DNA of 64,000 nucleotides from Yponomeuta sedellus (taxonomy: Eukaryota > Arthropoda > Insecta > Lepidoptera > Yponomeutidae): assembly GCA_934045075.1 (NCBI GenBank), contig OW203727.1, forward strand, positions 18,040,861-18,104,860, written 5' to 3'. How positions within the stretch are numbered: the first letter of the stretch is position 1; each line of letters starts with the position of its first letter. A program made the translations under genes and the position numbers. Shown here piece after piece: positions 1 to 11,335 of this stretch. The notes under the pieces were generated by a model. It worked only from the letters and a program-made list of their open reading frames with translations. It did no database searches and was not told where the DNA came from.

Positions 1-35
1 ATACTTAACAATAAAATCGCGGTGGAATTGGTTTA

Positions 36-872
36 CTACCACGGATTAGGATCGTTTATATAGTCGTCTATTCTATAATATGCCTTTTTACATAGCGAAT
101 TTTTAATGAAAGTTTTAAATTTATTTTCAGACAAGCATAGAACACGTTCTGGAATTTTGTTGTAAAAACGAACGCAGTAACCTACAAATGATGTGCCTAC
201 CTTGGCTAATCGGGATTTAGTACAAGCAACCTTGTTTCTATTCCTTGTGTTTACGTTATGAACGTCCCTATTTAATTTAAACATTGTTATATTTTTTCGG
301 ACATACATTATATTATCGAATATATATTGGCAAGCCAGTGTAAGAATGCCTATTTCTTTAAAACGCTCCCTTAGCGATTCTCTACTGTTTAAGTTGTAAA
401 TAGCTCTTATTGCTCTTTTTTGCAAGACAAATATGGTTTCTATATCTGCTGCCCGTCCCCATAATAACAAACCATACGACATGACACTGTGAAAATAACT
501 AAAATAGACCAGCCTCGCCGTCGACACGTCTGTAAGTTGTCTAATTTTTCTGACTGCAAACGCTGCTGAACTCAACCGACCCGACAGTTTTCCAATATGC
601 TGACCCCATTGCAGTTTTGAGTCTATCGTTATGCCTAAAAAAAGCGTGGACTCTACCAGCTCTATCCTCTCACCAGATATTTTTAAACTCGTGTCAACAT
701 TTTTAACATTGGGTAGTGAGAATTTGATGCATTTTGTCTTTTTTGCATTTAGCATCAGATTGTTTATAGTGAACCAGTTTAGAATAGTAGATAAAGCATT
801 GTTTACATCGTCTACATTACTTATACCTCTCTTTACTTTAAAAATTAAGGAAGTATCATCTGCAAACAACAC
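36..872 (-). pseudogene. 5'-truncated non-LTR retrotransposon reverse transcriptase (C-terminal part)
   Basis: An open frame of 278 codons begins at the catalytic FADD box of the reverse-transcriptase palm (LFADDTSLIF) and runs through the thumb and C-terminal region. Visible stretches include FLGITIDSKLQWGQHI and YFSYFHSVMSYGLLLWG, and it ends in a PNPW-like C-terminus. The frame stays open a little upstream, to about 905 (KLSQIVLFADD), but the fingers and upper palm and any endonuclease are absent, so the copy is truncated at its 5' end. The apparent start at 872 is a GTG and only an artefact of the truncation. The last bases at 1-35 would be its 3' UTR, cut by the window edge. Motifs fit a Jockey/CR1-like insect LINE; the clade is inferred. 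A second fragment of the same family lies at 44140-44525. Confidence 0.85.
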
Positions 873-905
873 TATCTGCGAAAGCTTTTCTACTACTACG
901 ATTGT

Positions 906-2677
906 TGGAACGATTGCCGAAACGCGTGAAACCGACGTCTATTTCGGCGCTCTTGTACTCTGCGCTTCGCCCTGTTGACTATTTGTGATAATCGCTATCA
1001 TAAACCGAGTGAAGAAGTATAAATTTTATTAAAAAAATACTTTTTAGCCTTCTTCGTCACAACTGCCAGTGAGCAATCATACCGAAAAAGCTACTGTTGT
1101 TCAAAGATACTAATATTGCAGCTGTCAGGTAGCTGTCATGCAGTTATATAGCTCAATGAAACGTCAAATAAGGAGTAGCATACGGATTTGACAGCCAGAC
1201 TGTTACCAAGGAACTGTAATTTTGTAAGAGCATACGAAAGTGGCTCCATGTAGCTCTACGGTACCTGTCATGTCGTTCATTGGTCGTTAAATGGAACATT
1301 TGTGCTTAGTGGAATACCGCTAGCGTAAAACCTTGTAATTGGACTACCGATGAACTCCTTGAGAACTGTAATGTTGTTGAGTAGAATCGGGGCCCTGGTT
1401 AAAAACATAAGCAGTAACTTATGCATCATTTCTGAAAAGTCACAGAAGTTTACATTTATATTAAATTAAATTGTACGTAAAATTTTATTAAAATTCTACT
1501 TAAGCCACACTTAAAAAAAATATATAAATTTTATTGGCCTTAATGTTTTAAAAAATTTTGAAGCTCGCGCACAAATGCGGTACGATTTTTTCATTCATAT
1601 CAAAATAGAATACCTTTAACTTCGTCGTTAAGGGTAAACTCCCGCAAATCATCCAGTACCTTATGCACACGCAAAAGTGTGTACCTATACTTAATAACAG
1701 CAAGTCAAACACTGAAACCACCCACACTTATCTCTAGCCGCAATACAACAATACACAACCACCACGCATTATTTGCCGCCAAATATTCAACTTGAATTCG
1801 GAGTTCTGCTGCAGCTAGCGCAGTAAGTCATCTAATATTGATAGGGCATGGCTTTGCTAGGCAAAACATTCTCCCCAAGCCCTGACTAGTTGGGCCATAG
1901 AGTCGGCTTTCCAATGCGACGGCAACAGTACTTTGTAAAGGTCCACCCTACATACGGCAGCGCGCCTCCAAGCCCGTCCTTCACCCTAAACTGTGTTGTG
2001 TTGACGCATGGCGCAGTGAAAATTGACGTCTAAATTACTAACGGTGTTACGGCCTGTGATTATTCATGGTGCGTTAGCAGCCTAACCTTGCAATACTCAT
2101 TTGTGTTCGCGTGTGATGTGAATGTAACGTTCTAGCTTTACGTAACACAACTGTGTATATTGCAGCCTTTTTGCAGACCATTCTTCTGGGCCAAGTTCCA
2201 TGGATCTACAATTCGTGGTTTACTACGACAGTTCGAGGTACATAATGGGTAAATAGCGCATAATGCGCAGCTGTATTTTACTTCTTTGCTGAAATTATAA
2301 AGAGGAAAAGATGCCTGTAGGGCGTAATCTGCAAAAGTACTTATCCGTATTAAAAAATGGAACAGAATGGACCGTCAGGGTGGACGTGTACAGGGTTTAT
2401 ACTAATCTATAATATGTGGTATTTCTGGGTGGAAAACCCAATTGTCAAGTATGCCCAAGAATTGGGTACTCATTCATGTCTGCGATAATAATTAACATAA
2501 TTATGAGTAAATAACTATATGTTAAGTATTTAAATGCACTAAAACACTTTTTACTTACCTTTGCTACTTAAGTAAGTTTGAAAATTATGTTCATCAAGTT
2601 TGAAATAAATATTTTTAGTGTCAATATAAAATTTTTGTATAACCTGACAATTCATAGATTTACATAAATGCCGTTGT
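906..2677. other. No gene recognised
   Basis: AT-rich sequence without a credible open frame, RNA gene or repeat that I recognise. A moderately GC-richer patch at about 1840-2020 has no identifiable homology by eye. Confidence 0.4.
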
Positions 2678-2690
2678 TACGGATTGACTC

Positions 2691-2866
2691 GTTATCGTTA
2701 TCAACCCTTGTATGTCGCCACTGCTGGGGCACGGGTCTCTTCCTGCATCGCAGGAAGGTTAGGCCATACTCCACCACGGGGGCCAAGTCCGGGTTGGTGG
2801 AGGATTGTAAGACAGTGGCGGGCCTTACTGTCAGAAGTTATCAAGCGAGCTACCATTATATGATTA
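2691..2866 (-). mobile_element. 5S-rRNA-derived SINE, 5'-truncated, with target-site duplication
   Basis: The minus strand carries the tail module of the 5S SINE (in plus orientation ATCAACCCTTGTATG, GGGGCACGGGTCTC, GGTTAGGCCATACTCC). It lacks the 5S head. A perfect 13-bp duplication, TACGGATTGACTC, flanks it at 2678-2690 and 2867-2879, which shows retroposition and fixes both ends. The short tail ends in a GATAAC-type repeat. Confidence 0.85.
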
Positions 2867-3494
2867 TACGGATTGACTCATGATAACTTATATCAGTATA
2901 CTGATTTAAGTCTTCATGAGTCTAAAAAGTGCTCCATAGAGCCTATAGTGAAAAAAACCGTGTTTTTTTTTAAAAAACCCTTACGCTGATTGGCAAATCC
3001 TTACACCACGATGACTTACCATCGTCACAAAAAAGGTAGCTGATCTCTAAACATATTGCCATATCAAGTGTAACAGTGAAAACATAAGCGAGTGAGCGTA
3101 TCGCAATTCGCAATGCGAGTCTGAATTCCCTCTAGACGTAGCTCATAAAATTGTATCTTCGTCCGAGACAAGTTTAAGCGCATAAGAGCTAGAATATATA
3201 TGCTGAAGTATTAAAGTTACAGTTTCGAGATGTAATGCTGAAATAATGTGATTACACATGACTGCCTTGGAAATGTAAAAGGGATTTAGTTTGTAACAGT
3301 GCAAACCTCTTTACACCATTTTTTATATTTCTTTTTCTATCTATCATTTACAAATATTTAAATTAGGTCACACATTTCCAACTTTCCCATATTTTTCATC
3401 ATTACCACCGGACACATTGACTAGATCTGACTATTTTACCTGCTTATGCGTTTTTATCCAGTTTTCTGTTTTATTATTAAAAAATAACAGTATC

Positions 3495-3910
3495 ACACTA
3501 TTTTTTATTTTTAATGCACTAACCCGTGCTAAGGAACAAATTTAAAAACCTAATTCGAATCCCGGCATGGGTGAAATTTTTAGCCTCTAAATAGGTTTTT
3601 AAATTTGTTCCTTAGCACGGGTTAGTGCATTAAAAATAAAAAATAGTGTAATCATGTGGGTACAGTGATATCGTTCCGATGTTAAAACCTAACTGCAAAG
3701 TAGGTGGTCGGGGCTGTAAGTAATGCAATTTGCTTAAGTCAGATGTCGCTGCCTGTACGTAATACAGAGAATATTGTAAAGAGGTTCGAAATTTCACTGA
3801 TGCCGTGAGTCGCCCATTGGCTCAATTGGTAGAGCGCTGGTACGGATAGCCAGAGGTTGCGGGTTCGAATCCCGGCATGGGTGAAATTTTTAGCCTCTAA
3901 ATAGGTTTTT
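3495..3910 (-). mobile_element. SINE A compound copy with a 58-bp foldback tail
   Basis: The unit is flanked by a perfect 13-bp duplication, AAATAACAGTATC (3482-3494 and 3911-3923). It starts with the reverse complement of the family tail. Positions 3495-3552 and 3592-3649 are perfect inverted repeats of 58 bp enclosing a short box-B piece. A complete tRNA-like body in forward orientation follows at 3755-3910, with box A GGCTCAATTGGTAGAG, an anticodon-like stem CTGGT/GCCAG, and box B GGTTCGAATCC. The unit ends at a T5 run (AGGTTTTT), a potential RNA polymerase III stop. Strand is assigned from the tail. It is thus a single inserted unit made of inverted and direct pieces of the same SINE. Confidence 0.85.
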
Positions 3911-4176
3911 AAATAACAGTATCTACAAATAAAGCAACAGTCGAAGTCGTTCCAGTTTTATTATTTACAAAAGTTATACAACATTACAAATTTAATAAGC
4001 ATTATGTGAGAACCTCAATACAACTTTCTTCACAAAGATTCTAAGGAATTTAAAGGGGTTATTTTAGAATTAAAGGGGATAATCAGTTATATGAAGCGTA
4101 TTTTTGTAACAAAAATTTAAAAGTTGATCCTCTATCGACTGGACCGTACAAAGTAAACTACTAAATGGATCTTCGA

Positions 4177-4539
4177 TATCAACCCTTTATAGCTCTTTAC
4201 ATGTCCCCACTGTTGGGGCACGGGTCTCTTCCTGTATCGCAAGAAGGTTAGGCCATAATCCACCAAAGGGGCCAAGTCCGGGTTGGTGGAGGATTCTAAG
4301 ACAGTGGTGGGCCTTACTGTCGGAATTTATCAAGCCGCCCATAAGGCCTCTAACATGGCTTAACGACTGCCATTACATGACAGCCGGCACCATCGACTTA
4401 ACGTGCCTTGCGAAGAACGGCAAACGCTCGGAAAAAATGCTACTAGCGGTAGTCACCCATCCAGTACCTGACCGCACCTGTTGTTGCTTAACCCACGTAA
4501 TTGATTCCAATCACTCGGTTCCGCTAGGCTACGAGCGCT
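4177..4539 (-). mobile_element. Near full-length 5S-rRNA-derived SINE
   Basis: Read on the minus strand, the head runs GCGCTCG..CCTAGCGGAACC, then a 5S-like segment (GGTTAAGCAACAACAGGTGCGGTCAGGTAC, read in parts, then GGATGGGTGAC), then the body and the tail ending GGGTTGATA. The order and spacing match the internal promoter region of 5S rRNA, where the usual words are GTTAAGCAACGTCGGGC and TTGGATGGGTGACCGC. This supports a SINE3-type origin. No clear duplication was found. A LINE 3' end abuts it at 4553. Confidence 0.8.
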
Positions 4540-4552
4540 TCATAAATATAGC

Positions 4553-4945
4553 TCTTCTTCTTCTTCTTCAGGCTATATTATGTAGTCCACTGGTGAACAT
4601 AGCCCTCCCCTAATGAGCGCCATAGCGCCCTGTCTTCAGCTTGCCGCATCCAGTATCTGCCGGCAGTTTTTCGCAGATCGTCATCCCACCTGGTCGGAGG
4701 GCTTCCTACACTACGTTTGCCGAGTCGCGGTCTCCACTCAAGAACACGTTTACTCGTTGCGTTTACACGTTGTTGATTCTTCGCGAGACATGGCCAGCCC
4801 ACTGCCACTTCAGCTTGCTGATTCTCTGAATATGTCGATAACTTTGGTTCTCTGTCGGATGCATTCGTTACGAATCCTATCCTTCAGAGAAACTCCAAGC
4901 ATAGCTTTACAAGTACAAAATACAGTTGGGTGTATTTTCCATTTG
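4553..4945 (-). pseudogene. Non-LTR retrotransposon ORF2 C-terminal fragment and 3' end
   Basis: The minus strand encodes a typical LINE C-terminus at 4578-4808: RSVGSPPTRWDDDLRK, WMRQAEDRALWRSLG, and EGYVHQWTT before a stop. It ends in a (GAA)n tail, seen on the plus strand as CTTCTTCTTCTTC at about 4555-4567. Upstream coding (4809-4945) is degenerate. Related 3' ends lie at 25280-25440 (same orientation) and about 28110-28175 (opposite). The clade is uncertain. Confidence 0.75.
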
Positions 4946-5021
4946 TGATGTCCTTGTCAGGTTACTATAGCAGAGGGTATCCTAGTTTGAAATCAGAGAC
5001 AAGTGATTGTGTTGCGTGGAA
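4946..5021 (+). mobile_element. SINE C tail fragment
   Basis: The words GGTTACTATAGCAGAGGGTATCCTAGTTTG, read in parts, and AGTGATTGTGTTGCGTGG match the 3' part of the tRNA-headed element at 22855-23050. The head is missing here. Confidence 0.55.
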
Positions 5022-5278
5022 GACATTATTATCGTTTTATTTTTTGTGATATCAGAGCCTTTCTAATACGATTAACAGTACTGATAAGCAAATTAGTAAA
5101 ACTTTTAAGTTCAGTTCTACTAGCAGAAAATTTCGAAAGCTGGTTACAAGAAAGCAGTATTTTGTAGTAAGTCCTTGTTTATTTTTATTTTAGACAGACA
5201 ATATAATAATAAGCAATAAACGTCAAAAATAATTCAGATATATTAATAAAACCAACATAAGCTTGTGGTTGTTGTAGT

Positions 5279-5330
5279 TGTAGAGACCCGTGCCCCAACA
5301 GTGGGGATATACAAGGGTTGATTACGAAGC
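5279..5330 (+). mobile_element. 5S SINE tail remnant
   Basis: AGAGACCCGTGCCCCAACAG, then TGGGGATATACAAGGGTTGAT, read in parts, is the last ~50 bases of the 5S SINE. Everything upstream in the element is missing. Confidence 0.7.
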
Positions 5331-5729
5331 TTGTAGTTGTGCCTTCTGTTTTAAATAGAGTTTGTAAGTAAATAATATTTGAAGATTGTGCGACTGTACA
5401 TGTAGATATTTTTGTTCCACTTTACTAATTTTTTATCATCATCAGAACACTCCCTTTAGAATATAACGTTTCTGTCAAGAATAACACAATGTTGGAATGT
5501 GTGGGTTTATTCGCTAGGGGTCCGTCAAACCACCACTTCTCAGTGAGACATGGGTTGCTGTTACGTCTTTGTTTAGCATTAGCGGGCTCCATTCCGGATT
5601 ATGCCAGATTCAACCAGTTTGTGCCAGTAAAAAGAGGATTATGTAAGAGATTTTGGCGCATCTCCCTTTATTAATTGACAGCGTTTAGGCAAATTTTTAA
5701 TCTAAAAAAGGTTACTTTATTGGTCTAAC

Positions 5730-5875
5730 AATTGGCCAGAGTGGAATTTTTCCCGCTGCCTTATTCTCGATTACAATACGGCTCGAAGGTAGCGTTACAT
5801 TACATTTTACTTTGCCCATTGACATTCAGTAAACAGAATGTAAATTCTTTACGTTAAAATAAATTTATTTGATTT
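5730..5875 (+). repeat. Short dispersed repeat E, copy 1
   Basis: It shares GGCCAGAGTGGA at one end and GAATGTAAATTCTT..ACGTT at the other with 13985-14160. About 150 bp, no coding capacity; the class is unknown. Confidence 0.45.
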
Positions 5876-6240
5876 CATTTAATGACATTTAGGTGATTTA
5901 AGAGTGAAAAATTACTTTTAAGCGTCAAAAGTATTTGGGCTTTTATGAAAAATGATTATTTCTTGAACATCAAAAACACATTGCTACACTAAGTGGGAGT
6001 ACAGTGGAATAAGTAGCTCTATTAGTAGTAGCAATTTCATCCAGACAACCATTGAGGGAAAATACGAAAATAGCTAAAATAAGGGTGGTCGGTGCAACTA
6101 ATAAAATATTTTTTTATATTATAAACCGACTTGAATAATCTGTACAAACATAAAATATTAAACACACACATAATACAAAACTGACACGGTGTATCTAGAC
6201 AATAAATCTAGAAAAAAAATACACAAATACACAGAAACTT
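5876..6240. other. No feature recognised
   Basis: AT-rich sequence with no open frame or repeat that I can name. Confidence 0.4.
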
Positions 6241-6803
6241 AAAGGATGATGGGCGTTTTGGTCCTTATGTCCAATCAAGATGAGTCATATGTCGTTGGAT
6301 AGCTCTTTTCAAGTGAAAAATAAATTCTATGAAGACGAATCCGTATGAATTGTCCATTTTGAAATATGCTCGTCGGAAAGTACCATTTTTTGCTCTAAAT
6401 AGAAATTAGAAAAATTCATATCTCTGGTTTAACTCAACCGATGCTCATGATTTTTACGAAAATCACATCTATGCATACTCTGTCATAAATCATTAGAGCG
6501 AGACAGCGACATTGCGCTCTCTCTCCCACTCACGTTCACGGGTAACGCTGGAATTCGGTTTTGACCCCTCTCGCGCTCCGGGACACGGCGCGGGGGCAGG
6601 TATGTTAGGGTGAGGAACGCTTGGCCGCTTGCGCAGGTAGTCAGTCGTTTGCTGATATTGTGTTAAGTGCTACGTTATTACGCTCCTCATTGTTCACATC
6701 GACTTTGACCTTGGCATCATTTTGGACTCTGTTACCCGTTTTATTTGTTGACCGTGGCTTTATATTGGACTTGGGTGCTTAACGATTGGATTGTTTCGTT
6801 GCA

Positions 6804-9350
6804 ATGGAACGTTACCGTAACTGTGTAATGTGCCGAAGAGGGCTATACCGAGGCAGATATCAAGTACGCGTTCTGTCGGAAGCCTTGACAAGAACACACG
6901 TGGAGCTAGTAACATTTATACGAGAAAACGCTGCTCTGGAGGTTTGTACCTATTGCACTTTTTTTTTCCACTCGATCCTCACTGAACCTTCGATATAAAA
7001 GGAAACCAATTGAAATCATGTGCAACTGCATCCCAGATCTATTCTAGTAGTAAATGAGGTAACGAAGACGTAAAAGTGAAAACCGATTGATAAGTGATTC
7101 TGGTCGCTTAAAGAACATTCAAGTGATTCCTTTTTCACTTTTACGTCTTCCACGATGTATTTACCACCAAAACAAGGCCTACACAAAACCACAACCAATT
7201 ACTGTGGTTGCGGTTTTGTGTGGTTGTGTGTATGCCTTGTTTTCGTACACACAACTACAGAAAACCGCAACCAGATCTCTGAGAAATCTGTGAATCTGTG
7301 GCATATATTTGACGATTCGCACACCTTCTGACAGAAAAACAAATCCCTCCCACAAATGACCCCCAATGCGTTATTTTGTTAGGTATTTTTCGGAAACCAA
7401 AGTTGTTTTTCTTTTCCTTACATTTTCATATATCATTTTCAGGTCGTGTTTGACAACACCCGAAGAGTATGTTACCGATGCTGGCAAAGAGCCGAAAATG
7501 CGACTAGAGGTCATGCAAACCCTCAACCTGAGCCGGAGCCGCAAGAACAAGCAGAACCGCAAGAACAACTACAACCGCAAGAACAACTACAACCGCAATT
7601 AGAAGAAATGCTTCATATTCCTGAATATATGAGAGCACCTAATACCGCGACGCATTGTATCTTTCATGGCTGCGCTAATGAAACCCGCCATCGAATTCCA
7701 AATGTTGTTAAAATCCACGTATTTTCTCAACATAAATTGTATATCCCCGACAGTGCCAGAGTATGTCACGATCACCTTAATGGGAATGATTGGGATGATT
7801 TGCCCCAACATTGCAACATTTCCCATGACTTTACGGCTGCCCACTTCAGGGATGTTTGTGACCTAATGCGAAATGCCTTAAACTCACCCAGATTACGTTT
7901 TAGCGACCGAGGCATGAATGAAGAAGAAATGCACTTTTGGACTGGACGTACTAATGATGAATTTAATGCCATCTTAGAGCAAAATCCATTATTAAGAAAT
8001 AGAAGTGCAGATCCCAGAACCACTTTGCTACTAACGAAACTACGCACAGGAGAACCCAACGCGAGACTTGCGACGTTGTTTAACATGTCTCGGAGAAAAC
8101 TCGAACGCCAGTTGGCCATCGCACGAGAGTGTCTTATCACTGACTACGTTGTGCGACACTTGGGAGTGGATCACATGAATAGAGAAGATATATTGGAGAG
8201 AATCTTGAGGATTCCAAAAGCACTGTATGGAAATGAAGACAACAATAAAGCCATTATTATTTGCGATGGTACGTATATTTATATATACAAGAGTTCAAAC
8301 TTTTTGTTTCAGAGGCAATCCTACAGTTTACACAAGTTCCAAAACTTGTTGAAACCATTTTTAATCGTAACCACTGACGGATACATTATAGATGTTAAAG
8401 GACCATACGCTGCAACAAAAACTGATGCGCAGATAATGAGCGACTTAATGACTGACGAGGAAAATCCCCTTCATATATTGCTTCAGCCGAATGACGTATT
8501 TATTTTGGACCGCGGGTTCAGGGATAGTCTGCAGCATATAGAAGCATGTGGCTACGAATTTCACGTCCCCCCGACGAAGAACCGGGAAGAGTCGCAGCTC
8601 ACGACTTCTCAAGCAAATGATTCCCGGCTGGTGACAATGTGCCGATGGGTAGTGGAAGTGGTTAACGGGCGTTTCAAAAGAGATTTCAAGCTGTTGCGCC
8701 AAAAATATTTTAATAACACAATGCCTAATATGTTCGGGGATTTTATGATTGCAGCAGCAATTACAAATCACTTCCACAGGCCTATTGTCGATAGCCAACA
8801 CGCAGAAGCTTTTTTACAAAAAATTGTTGAAAGAAGGCAAACCCCAAACGTGTTATATGATTATGTAGAAGCAAAAAGATTAAACAACAGAAGAGCCAAT
8901 TTCCAGAGATTGGAAGCAAATGACATTCAAGACTTTCCACGATTGAGGGAACAGGACGTGATTTTGCTGTCATTGGGGACATATCAGTTAAAACTGGCAA
9001 AATCATATTGCAGCGAGCACCTCAACAACGGCTTATATCTTATAGAAACTTATAGAGAAGCTGCTTTGGAGGATATCCATGAATATGGGATCCACGAAGA
9101 TGCGTGGCTGTTGCGTGCACGCATACAGTCCCGACATGTACGATCAAAACAATATTTTTGCTATATATTATTAGACAGAAATAGTAGAAACATATTACAA
9201 CATTATTGCACATGTTTGACAGGACGCCGCACGATAGGTTCCTGTGCGCATATTATATCTATTGTGTGGTATTTAGGATATGCTAGACATGAAGGCTTTA
9301 CTGAACCAGCACTATTTTTAAATAACATTATCATGGATGAAACACATTAA
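6804..9350 (+). CDS. Two-exon DDE transposase with split zinc module, HTH and SWIM-like finger
   Basis: Exon 1 is 6804-6941 (46 codons, from the ATG in GCAATGGAACG). Exon 2 is 7443-9350. The 501-bp intron has GAG|GTTTGT and TTTTCAG|GTC ends in phase 0. The product is about 681 residues. Seen in order: C7-x2-C10 in exon 1 and C56-x2-C59 (VCYRCW) in exon 2, a four-cysteine module split by the intron; a Q/E/P-rich linker (~73-100); a THAP-like C118-x4-C123..C154-x2-H157; an HTH_Tnp_4-like region (~203-282, LLTKLRTGEPNARLATLFNM); D321 (IICDGTY), D402 (FILDRGFRD) and E451 (RWVVEVVNGRF) as the presumed catalytic triad; and C635-x-C637-x9-C647-x-H649 (YCTC..SCAH), a SWIM-like motif. No stop or frameshift occurs. 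AATAAA lies at 9391-9396 and an initiator-like TCAGT at 6641-6645. The expected role is nuclear excision and integration of the element; domestication cannot be excluded. Confidence 0.85.
7065..7265. repeat. Two adjacent hairpins inside the transposase intron
   Basis: GAAGACGTAAAAGTGAAA near 7067-7083 is the inverse of TTTTTCACTTTTACGTCTTC near 7132-7150. Directly after it, AAGGCCTACACAAAACCACA near 7174-7193 faces TGTGGTTGCGGTTTTGTG..GCCTT near 7202-7239. Both would fold in the pre-mRNA or as single-stranded DNA. They may be a small foldback insertion that created or lengthened the intron (inference). Confidence 0.65.
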
Positions 9351-9767
9351 ACGATAAAACTTACTCTGAACTTGTTTTATTTACTTCGATAATAAACAAA
9401 CAATGATAATATAATAATCAATGCTGATCATTTGTAATTAAAATCGATATACAATGTCGAAAAAATATCAAAAAGAATTAAAACAACAGAAAAAAATTAA
9501 ATAAAAAAAACTTTTAACGTATGATTACTCAAATTGGACAGAAAATCGGGACTAGCGCTTCGATTATTCTTATTTTCCAAAAAAATACCTTTCCAACGAC
9601 GTATTACTCATTCCGATTGGTGCCAGGACCAGGTTCCATACATTTGTGCCCATCATCCTTTGCTCTTAAGAAGAGCAGCAGATGGCGACTGTCTTGCAGA
9701 AAAATCATTCCACGCTGTGGACAGTCGAACTTTATCGATTAACTCATACTAGTTTATTCAACTCCGA

Positions 9768-9912
9768 CATATCAACCCATCGTATGTCCCCACTACTGGC
9801 ACGGGTCTCTTTCTGCATCGCAGGAAGGTTAGGCCATACTCCACTACGGGGGCAATTCCGGGTTGGTGGTGAACTGTAAGATAGTGGCGGGCCTCACTAT
9901 CAGAGGATATTA
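9768..9912 (-). mobile_element. 5S SINE, 5'-truncated
   Basis: ATCAACCCATCGTATGTCCC, GGCACGGGTCTCTTTCTGC, and GGGTTGGTGGTGAACTGTAAG mark the tail half on the minus strand. The 5S head is missing. Confidence 0.75.
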
Positions 9913-11014
9913 AATACAATACAAATAATATTTATTATCGAGAAGAGTACTACACAGAGACAATAAAAATTGGTAGAACAGTGCTTAGACAAATAAAGGT
10001 TTGGCGTGTGTAATAAGAGCAACGGTGACCCCACACTAGGCACAGCCTGTATCGTGGGCGCCACGACATAATAAGGCGTTATATAATAATATACATTACA
10101 TTGCGGCAGTCTAAGCATATGATCTAATACATTTTGTTAAGTACATTCCATAGCACTGTTATAGGTAGAATAAAGTTGTTTATTCCGTATTTTTACATCT
10201 AATTATATTATTTTGTAGTTACATGCTTAAAAGTGAAAAATTAAATTCCAATTAATACAGAAGAACAAATATTCAACTACATGCAAAATCAATTTTTTTT
10301 ATATATTTCATTTATTATATAAGATTTAGTAATGATAATCGAGAGATACATTGAAATTTAAATTAATAAATGAAAACATTTTACAAGTTCGGGTGATTGT
10401 GTGTGTTGCGGGTAAGTTTATGTGTATTTGCGTCTCGATGTTTCAGTCATTTCATGATTGGGACACTGTGGCTATCTCTGTACTTTCAGCTATTCTTCGG
10501 AAGTTGCATAGTTTAACGTTTTTAAATAGTTTAATAGTTTTTAAATTAAGCCGCCCATAAGGCCTCTGACGTATACATTTAACATAACATTTACATACTA
10601 ACTAGCACAGTAACAAGATTGCCTAAGCTTTTATTATTAACATGGAATAGGTATATTGTAATATAATATGCAGCAGCTTCTAAAATTGTTTATTTTTCCT
10701 TCTTAGTTATTTGTGTGTACTCTCTTTGTTGCAATGTTTTAAGTCTTATGTCTTAATGTATGTCTACGCTACCGCATGTCATTGTGTCCACTTTGTACCA
10801 TGTGTGACCTCTAATTTATAAGGAACACAATTCCCTAAGATACAGTTTAGGGGATAGAAGACCGACACTGTGTTTGAACTCATGTTGTACAGCCTCTGCC
10901 TATTTTAAGTGTGTGCGTACCTATACTTTAGTCACTGTCTCTGTCATTTGATAGTATTTGTGTTTTTGGTATAAGTACAATAAATAAATTATTATTATTA
11001 TTATTACATTCTAT
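9913..11014. other. No gene recognised; simple repeat
   Basis: AT-rich unique-looking sequence. It contains a (TTA)n run at about 10984-11003 and tiny SINE remnants (GCCGCCCATAAGGCCTCTGAC at about 10550-10570, read in parts; AACATAACATTTACATAC near 10580). Confidence 0.4.
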
Positions 11015-11125
11015 TATAATTACATACATTGCTTCCGGCAACACTAGGTAGGTGTGTCGTGGGTACCAGACACAATGACATCACAAACAAGTAAACATCC
11101 AAGATCCGGGGTTTATTTTTTCAAT
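11015..11125 (-). mobile_element. SINE B tail fragment
   Basis: The plus strand reads ACATACATTGCTTCCGGC, GGTACCAGACACAATGACATC, read in parts, and AAACATCCAAGA. This is the tail of the tRNA-headed element seen complete at 20862-21076. Confidence 0.6.
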
Positions 11126-11197
11126 TTTATTCAACGTATACATTTTAATTTTCAACCTTTATATAGTAAGAAAACCTATTTAGAGGCTAAACATTTA

Positions 11198-11335
11198 CCC
11201 CCTTATTCATAATGGTCCGCTAACTTAAAACAGTTGCTAAAGAGTGTTCTTTTTCATTCTGACTTAGGTCAATAGAAGAAGACAGAGTGAGAATTAGCAA
11301 TGCTTTAAGTTAGCAGACTATTATGAATAAGGGGG
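11198..11335. mobile_element. 138-bp MITE with TTA duplication
   Basis: TIRs of about 32 bp begin CCCCCTTATTCATAATGGTC on the left, with the matching inverse ending at 11335. TTA flanks both sides (11195-11197 and 11336-11338). TTA duplication and G/C-rich tips suggest a PIF/Harbinger-mobilised non-autonomous element (inference). A SINE A scrap (AAACCTATTTAGAGGCTAAA) sits immediately to its left at 11172-11191. Confidence 0.75.

Larger units (their letters stand above)
6241..9661 (+). mobile_element. ISL2EU-like DNA transposon, apparently complete
   Basis: Imperfect TIRs bound the element. AAAGGATGATGGGC at 6241-6254 is the exact reverse complement of 9648-9661. An inner block at 6260-6299 (GGTCCT.. 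CCAATC.. ATGAGT.. GTCGTTGGA) matches the reverse complement of 9592-9630, with a 12-bp length difference between the two sides. Between them lies one intact spliced transposase gene and nothing else coding. The flanks give no certain duplication: TTAA overlaps the left tip at 6239-6242 and another TTAA lies 4 bp beyond the right tip at 9666-9669. That leaves AT/TA-type and TTAA-type targets both open. The class call rests on the protein (HTH plus DDE_Tnp_4-like plus SWIM). ISL2EU elements often carry a second YqaJ-nuclease gene, which is absent here. Confidence 0.75.

Noticed and set aside
3820..3890. tRNA gene candidate (also at 20364, 47090, 57006, 29322, 21000, 45770)
   Set aside because: Box A, box B and a cloverleaf-like fold are visible, but each occurs within repeated units with tails and target-site duplications; they are SINE heads. 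The anticodon loop ACGGATA lacks the invariant T before the anticodon.
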